64,000 nt of DNA from Nymphaea colorata (taxonomy: Eukaryota > Streptophyta > Magnoliopsida > Nymphaeales > Nymphaeaceae), in the NCBI RefSeq assembly GCF_008831285.2, contig NC_045146.1, forward strand, positions 22,213,703 through 22,277,702, in the 5' to 3' direction. Positions 58,700-64,000 of this stretch are shown here, in pieces. Positions within the stretch are counted from its first letter, which is position 1, and each line of letters begins with the position of its first letter. The translations under genes and the position numbers were made by a program. The notes under the pieces are model-generated. The model worked only from the letters and a program-made list of their open reading frames with translations, was not told where the DNA came from and made no database searches.

Positions 58700-59960
58700 G
58701 TGGAAGTTACTGTCATTTCAAATTAGAGAAAGTCCAAAGTACGCATTAGCTTACGCGCACCTCTCTTCGAACGAATAATCTGGCATCTGCCTGCAAAACC
58801 TTCAAAAAGTTCTGGTCCTGACAATTGATGGACACATATGAACAAGTAATGTGAAGCTATCTTTCCTCCTTTTTTCACTTTTCCAATTAGCAAAAAAGGA
58901 AGGGTCTGGATCTGCATGGCTCTATATCTGAATCTGTGATGCATCTGCACATTTAATCGGGCGTGTTCAGGTCCGAGTCGGTATCAAATAATGACACTCT
59001 TAGTCTTCGAATTGTTGTATTTGTGAACGGTAAACTATATGCCACATCAGTGTATTTGCATATCTAGACGAATCAAGAATTAGTGGGATTCGGGTTTCCT
59101 TCTTGGATTATGTTGGACCACAAAATAAACCACAGACCGACCTGATAAATGCAAATTAAGAGGCAACTTGGACATATAACCAAATCCGGGCAGATATGCC
59201 GGTGGAGTTCTAACTTAAACCTGCTCATGAAAACTCAAATGGTATTTGGATCAAAATTTCCAAGCCCATACCTGGGTAGTCAAGCTTCGAGGGAGTGGTT
59301 ACCCAATACATACTTGGACCGTTTCAGAATTCTACATCTGGCTGTCCTCAACTTTTTATTTTCTCTTCTCTGGCTTGAGAATCAAATAGTTCTATATGAT
59401 ATGTTCTGTGTAGATGAGGGTCTTGGATCTTATATTGCAAGTGAATATATATGTTAGATGTTGGTATGCCTACGGTCAGGATGGTGCAAAGAAAACTTCA
59501 ATTTGCCAATTCCACATTAGATGACCACCCTCACTAGTAAAACCAAAGTTATCGGAATGTGAAATAAAATATGCGAAGCGATAGCAGAGGTTGAAATTTA
59601 TTGCAGATTGGGAAGAACAGGATATAGACTAAATTGGATAAGCAGTAACCATAATCTGTTTTTCGCCTAAAGACAAAGGCAAAGCTCGGACTTCAACTAT
59701 TGAAGAGCAGCAACAAGATATCTTAGGTGGAGTTAAACTTACCATGTGATTTCTCCAAGATTCACATCAGAAGGATTTGATTCCATTCGAGTTTGCTCTA
59801 TCAATTTCGTTAAAGTATTTTTATATTGGTCACGGATTTTAGCCGCGTTATGGGGTCGCTCTGGCTCGCGGTTCCGGCTACATGGGAGCCGACATTTGCA
59901 AATGGCCGTACTCAATCAAGGGGATATCAAACGGTAAAGGCGAGAGGCGGTGAGGGGCTG
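58700..59960. other. Spacer between RING and FN3K genes
   Basis: Only short, unrecognised open frames are present. 59400-59750 is unique AT-balanced sequence. The last ~100 bases become CG-richer and form the FN3K leader. Confidence 0.6.
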
Positions 59961-59968
59961 TCGAAAGG

Positions 59969-60127
59969 ATGATGGGACACGCGGGGCTGCTCCCTCCTCT
60001 CTCATCGTGCTTCCCTTTTACTCGGCTCCCCCTTCGGTCGAGACCGACCACCATTCTCTTCAAACCAGTAGCAAGTAAGCTTCCTCGTTCATCATCTTTC
60101 CTCAGGTTGAAGCTAGGACGCGCATGA
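59969..60127 (+). other. Transit-peptide-like frame, one base out of frame with FN3K
   Basis: A 52-codon frame starts at ATG ATG (59969 and 59972) and ends at TGA 60125-60127. Its product is rich in Ser, Arg, Leu and Pro and contains no Asp or Glu, the classic composition of a chloroplast transit peptide. It ends 11 bases before the kinase start codon. The kinase frame has its last upstream stop at 60114-60116, so the two frames overlap only at about 60117-60124, and a single-base skip there would join them. Known plant FN3K proteins begin with such a peptide. Either the genome sequence has a one-base error, or the locus has truly lost or decoupled plastid targeting, or this is an upstream ORF. 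Confidence 0.6.
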
Positions 60128-60137
60128 CGGATTTGAG

Positions 60138-63100
60138 ATGGCAGCGGCGGATTTCAGCAATGACCCAGTTCGGGAGTGGATACTTACCGAAGGGAAAGCA
60201 ACGAAGATCACGCGGATCAGTTCTGTTGGTGGTGGGTGCATCAATCTTGCTAATCGTTACGATACCGATGTCCGGTCATTTTTTGTCAAGACCAACAGGT
60301 GAGCTTTCGTGCTTCCTTGTATGATTTGCTGCAGATGGCTTTTGGGGTTTGATTTTCTGGTTCTTGGGGAGTTGGTTTTCAGTTTGGAAGTAGACAAAAT
60401 CATTCAAGTGAACGCCTATCTCGGTTCCCTTTCCAAAACACGCAAGCAAGAGAAGATGGAGCGACCAATTTCATGTTAGAAATGTAATTGTTTCACAATG
60501 TTTGTGCATCGTCCCTTTGCATGGCGCTTTTGAGTTTACCTTGGTGGAGGTGGCATTCTAGTTACTTCAATTATCCAGCATATTTGCGTTTGTTTATGCT
60601 CTATCTTTTGCAATCATTTGTGAAGCGTATCCTCTAATGGACGTCCGTAGGTTGGGGATCCTAGGGCCAGCAGCCTGTTTAGTCCACTTTTCTGGCTTTC
60701 CTGATACCCTGATGACTGATTTTGGAGTCCCCGTGGACTATTGTAGTTAGTGCTTGTTATTAATAAAAGTTTGTCGTCTCCTCTAAGGAACATAATGCTC
60801 CTGTCTGAAACTGCTCATAGTTAATCGTCATGAATTGTCAACGAGACATCTTTTTCTATTTGATTGATTCTCTGCCTTTTTCTTCCTATGCTTCACTCTT
60901 CTGTATGGTGTTCCTAAGGTGCTGTTGATGTTAGCGATGCAGAATAGCGCATTCAATTCATGCCGTCGGAGATTTATCATGAATTCTATTGGTTTCAAAT
61001 TGTTGTAACCTGCAAACAGAAATTTCTATTGCTATGTATGTGTACCAGAAGCATTGGGCCCGAGATGTTTGAAGGCGAAGCTTTAGGACTTAGTTTGATG
61101 TACGAGACAAAGTCTATTCGCGTGCCTCGTCCTTTCAAGGTGGAAGATTCTACAATCAAATTTATGACATGCGTTCTATTCTAGAATCCTGTTAGGTGGA
61201 TAGCGTGCTGTATATTCATTAATAACTGTAGTTTTTAATTTTATGGAGGTTGGTTCACTACCACGAGGAGGTTCCTTCATCATTATGGAATTTATAGAAT
61301 TCGGGCCGTCTAGAGGAGACCAGGTGACATTCATTTTTTATCCTTGGCCTAGTCATGCGCATCTCAGTTTTAACCTGTTCTAGCGTGCAGGCGATGCTGG
61401 GTAGGAAGCTTGCTGAAATGCATAAAGCTAGCAAATCTGATAAAGGATTTGGATTTCCTGTTAACAATACAATTGGCAGGTGCAATTGAGTTATCTGCTA
61501 CAGCACCAGTTCTGATATTAGTTTTCGATTCAGATGTCCTATGTATTTATGGAGTCTGCAGAAGTTAAATCATGTTAGAAGTCTTTAGTTTTTCCGTTGG
61601 CTCAGATGGAAATTCTTTTTTGTCTAGATGTAAATTGTACCGGCATACTTTGATTCACCTCTCTGGACTTTGTCATCTGATGGTTTCTTTGGTTTAACTA
61701 ATTTAACTATGTTCATGTATACTTTCTGCAGTACACCTCAAATAAACACTTGGTCCACAGATTGGGTCCAATTTTATGCTGAGCATAGATTGGGCTACCA
61801 ATTAAACTTGGCTTTACAACAGTACGGGGATTCTGCGATCCATGAAAAAGGTGCATCATTCTTAAGCATAGTTGAAAGCTAAGTATCATCGATATTCTTT
61901 ATTAATGCATGCCTTCTACTCAATTGTGGAAAAAAGTGATTTATGGGGTTAGTACTTAGTATTGATGCTGTTCATCTTTGAAGTTGGTGCATTATGTTAT
62001 GGAACTCGTTGAGCTTATTTTTCTCTGTGGAGCAAGTGGAAATATCTAATGTGCATACGTTCTGAAACTAGTATATGCGTTCTGTATTTGGGGAATTTCA
62101 TTCTGAGTAATCTACTTTTTCAATTATTCAACCATTTTATTTATTTTATTATAGAAAAGCGAATATATGAAACGGGTGAACTGAGTCAACTGACTCTTTC
62201 AATATGGCAGGACAAAGGCTAATAAATAATATGCACAAACTGTTTGAAGATGTTGTGATTGAACCGTGTTTGCTTCACGGAGACCTGTGGAGTGGGAATA
62301 TTAGCTCTGACAAGAATGGTGAACCTGTTATACTGGATCCAGCTTGCTACTGTAAGTTATGATCGCCTCCCTCCCCCTTATTTTTTTCTTTTTTCTTCGC
62401 AAGTTTCTTGTTCTGGTTTTCTCAGTCACAACACTTCAGAAAATATTGTGCAATTGCTTTTCCCATCCTACTGCACCAGCTCATTGCCAGCAAGAAAGAG
62501 CATCTTGATTATATTGTTTATTGTCTTTGGGCTCCTTGTTTTAAATTGTCCTGTTTTTCAGAAACTCCCAACTAAAGTTTCCTATGCTTGGGATGAATTA
62601 TCTAAAAGGCAGGCTTGTATTATTAGGCAACTCGAAAGCATATGCCATAGATAAGTAAGACTAGGCTAAGATTATACTGAAAAATATCATTCTTAAGGAT
62701 GTCTTTCATGATTTCTTAAGAGTTTTTCCTTAATCTCGTTTCTTTTGTGGAAATCTTGAAAGTCTTAAAAAAACTTAAGTATAAAGTGCACTAGAAAAGA
62801 TTGGAGTTTTCTACTCCTTTTCTTCCAAAAAACAATGCCAACATTCATGTTTTTTAAATTATAAAAAATAAATATAAGTTAAAATATATATATTTGGAAA
62901 GGAAAGGGAAAGACGCTGATATTTTTTGTGGTATGGCGATATTATTCTGCGTAGCTTCAAAATGTTTAAAATTTCGTGATATTTTTAAAGTTGTCGTGTT
63001 TGGACTCTGTAAAGATCATCCGTCAGTTGTCCCAAATTCACAGCCAAAAAACTGTGGATTCTGTGCATTTTGTTCTTGCGCCGGAAACTTTTATTTGTCA

Positions 63101-63677
63101 TCAAAACTGAGGCTCATCCAAGAGCATATAATTACTGTAGTGACGACCTTCTCTATTCTTATAGATTAACATTTTCCTGTCCGATCTTGCATTATGTTAA
63201 AAATCAAAATCCATACTGACATGGCCGCTTCTTGTGTAGATGGCCATAATGAGGCTGAATTTGGGATGTCATGGTGCGCAGGATTTACTAGTTCCTTCTA
63301 CAATGCGTATTTCGAGGTATTAGTAGTTTCTCTTATCAGTTTGCCTGCGACAATGACACGCAGAAGGTTTATGCAAGTTTATTTTCAGCCTACAGATTGA
63401 ATGATTATGCAAGGCTACTGATGAAAAAATTGAAATTTTGGCTTGACACTTCCAATGAACTTTCTCTCCTTTTTATTTTTTGGTTGGTGGGTGATGGTAA
63501 CCATTTCTGGTTGTAATTGTTTCTGTGCAGGTAATGCCAAAGCATCCGGGCCACGAGCAGAGAAGGGATCTGTATTTGTTGTATCATTACTTGAACCACT
63601 ACAATCTGTTTGGTTCTGGTTATCGTTCCTCCTGCATGTCTATAATTGACAATTACCTGCGTGCTCTGAAAGCATAA
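60138..63677 (+). CDS. FN3K: Protein-ribulosamine/fructosamine 3-kinase (FN3K)
   Basis: Encodes 299 residues from the ATG at 60138. The enzyme phosphorylates sugars attached to lysines by glycation so that they fall off, a protein-repair reaction. Exons: 60138-60298, 61049-61139, 61249-61323, 61391-61479, 61732-61850, 62211-62351, 63240-63316, 63531-63677; all GT-AG, frame open throughout. Visible motifs: the ATP-binding P-loop G-G-G-C-I-N at 31-36, including Cys34, which corresponds to the redox-sensitive cysteine described in plant FN3K; the catalytic H-G-D-L-W-S-G-N at 201-208 (Asp203); the metal-binding D-P-A at 221-223; and the family C-terminal pattern N-L-F-G-S-G-Y-R. The Arabidopsis protein is longer because of a plastid transit peptide. 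Here a transit-like peptide lies just upstream but out of frame, so as written the product would lack it. Confidence 0.95.
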
Positions 63678-63768
63678 GTGTTGTCTTCTTATCCTTGTGA
63701 TTACCTTTCATGGTTCTTTCTGGTACATGAGCCAAACCACCAGCTCGGTTTGATTTGTATAATGAAAG

Positions 63769-63793
63769 GAGAGGAGGAGGAGGAGAAGGAAAT
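63769..63793. repeat. (GGA)-rich purine tract
   Basis: A short AGG/GGA tract about 90 bases after the FN3K stop, probably in or near its 3' untranslated region. Confidence 0.8.
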
Positions 63794-63891
63794 CATTCAA
63801 TAGTCTAGTCATTAGAGGTATGGCGATACCTTGAAGAAGTTAAAACTTCCCTCTCTTTAGGGTTCGAGACTTAAGTGGGGGATGTTCGACA

Positions 63892-63980
63892 GACTGAAAG
63901 GCGAGATGCCACAGATTCTAGACTGAAAGGCGAGATGCCACAGATTCTAGACTGAAAGGTGAGATGCCACACAGATTCTA
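63892..63980. repeat. 29-bp tandem repeat, three units, near the window end
   Basis: Units of 29 bases (GACTGAAAGGCGAGATGCCA...) lie at 63892-63920 and 63921-63949. A third of 31 bases (63950-63980) has a CA insertion and one substitution. The first two are identical. The array stops 20 bases before the window edge, so its full context is cut off. Confidence 0.95.
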
Positions 63981-64000
63981 AACTGGTGGGCAGACTCGCT

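Noticed and set aside
1-64000. CRISPR arrays, bacterial operons, phage or antiphage systems
   Set aside because: The window is plant nuclear DNA. The short tandem repeats seen have no regular unique spacers, and no such genes are present.

Overview
This window is nuclear DNA from a flowering plant. The evidence is GT-AG introns inside recognisable plant genes, a plant-specific RS-type SR splicing factor, a MATE/DETOXIFICATION transporter, an arogenate dehydratase-like gene, a plant fructosamine-3-kinase, and AT-rich intergenic DNA with SINE-, MITE- and TRIM-like elements and long (TA)n tracts. The species cannot be fixed from sequence alone.

Seven protein-coding genes are supported. They are: a single-exon MATE transporter (7601-9223, +); the splicing factor YJU2/CCDC94 (30843-34437, +, 8 coding exons); an RS31-like SR protein (37158-39380, +, 5 coding exons); a U-box-less armadillo-repeat protein (44830-46506, +, coding region in one exon); a divergent intronless arogenate/prephenate dehydratase-like gene (47345-48445, -); a small membrane-anchored RING-H2 protein (56054-58352, +, 3 exons); and protein-ribulosamine/fructosamine 3-kinase (60138-63677, +, 8 exons). 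All exon joins were read by eye from GT-AG sites, reading frame and family alignment from memory. Each joined model stays open to its stop.

Layout: 1-7.3 kb and 9.3-29.9 kb are gene-poor and repeat-rich. From 30 to 48.5 kb there is a gene-dense block of two splicing factors, the armadillo gene and, convergent to it, the dehydratase-like gene. 48.5-56 kb is again repeat-rich, with a TRIM retrotransposon, a minisatellite and microsatellites. 56-63.7 kb carries the RING and FN3K genes. The genes are unrelated in function, as is usual for plant chromosomes; I see no biosynthetic cluster and no evidence of an unknown multi-gene system.

Most worth checking: (i) a plastid-transit-peptide-like reading frame immediately upstream of FN3K that is one base out of frame with the kinase; (ii) the dehydratase-like protein, which has lost the ESRP allosteric motif and altered the V-E-N-S motif; (iii) a TRIM with a 5-bp target duplication; (iv) a tRNA-type SINE with an 11-bp target duplication; (v) a 277-bp MITE-like element; (vi) splicing features of the SR gene that could remove its RS tail.
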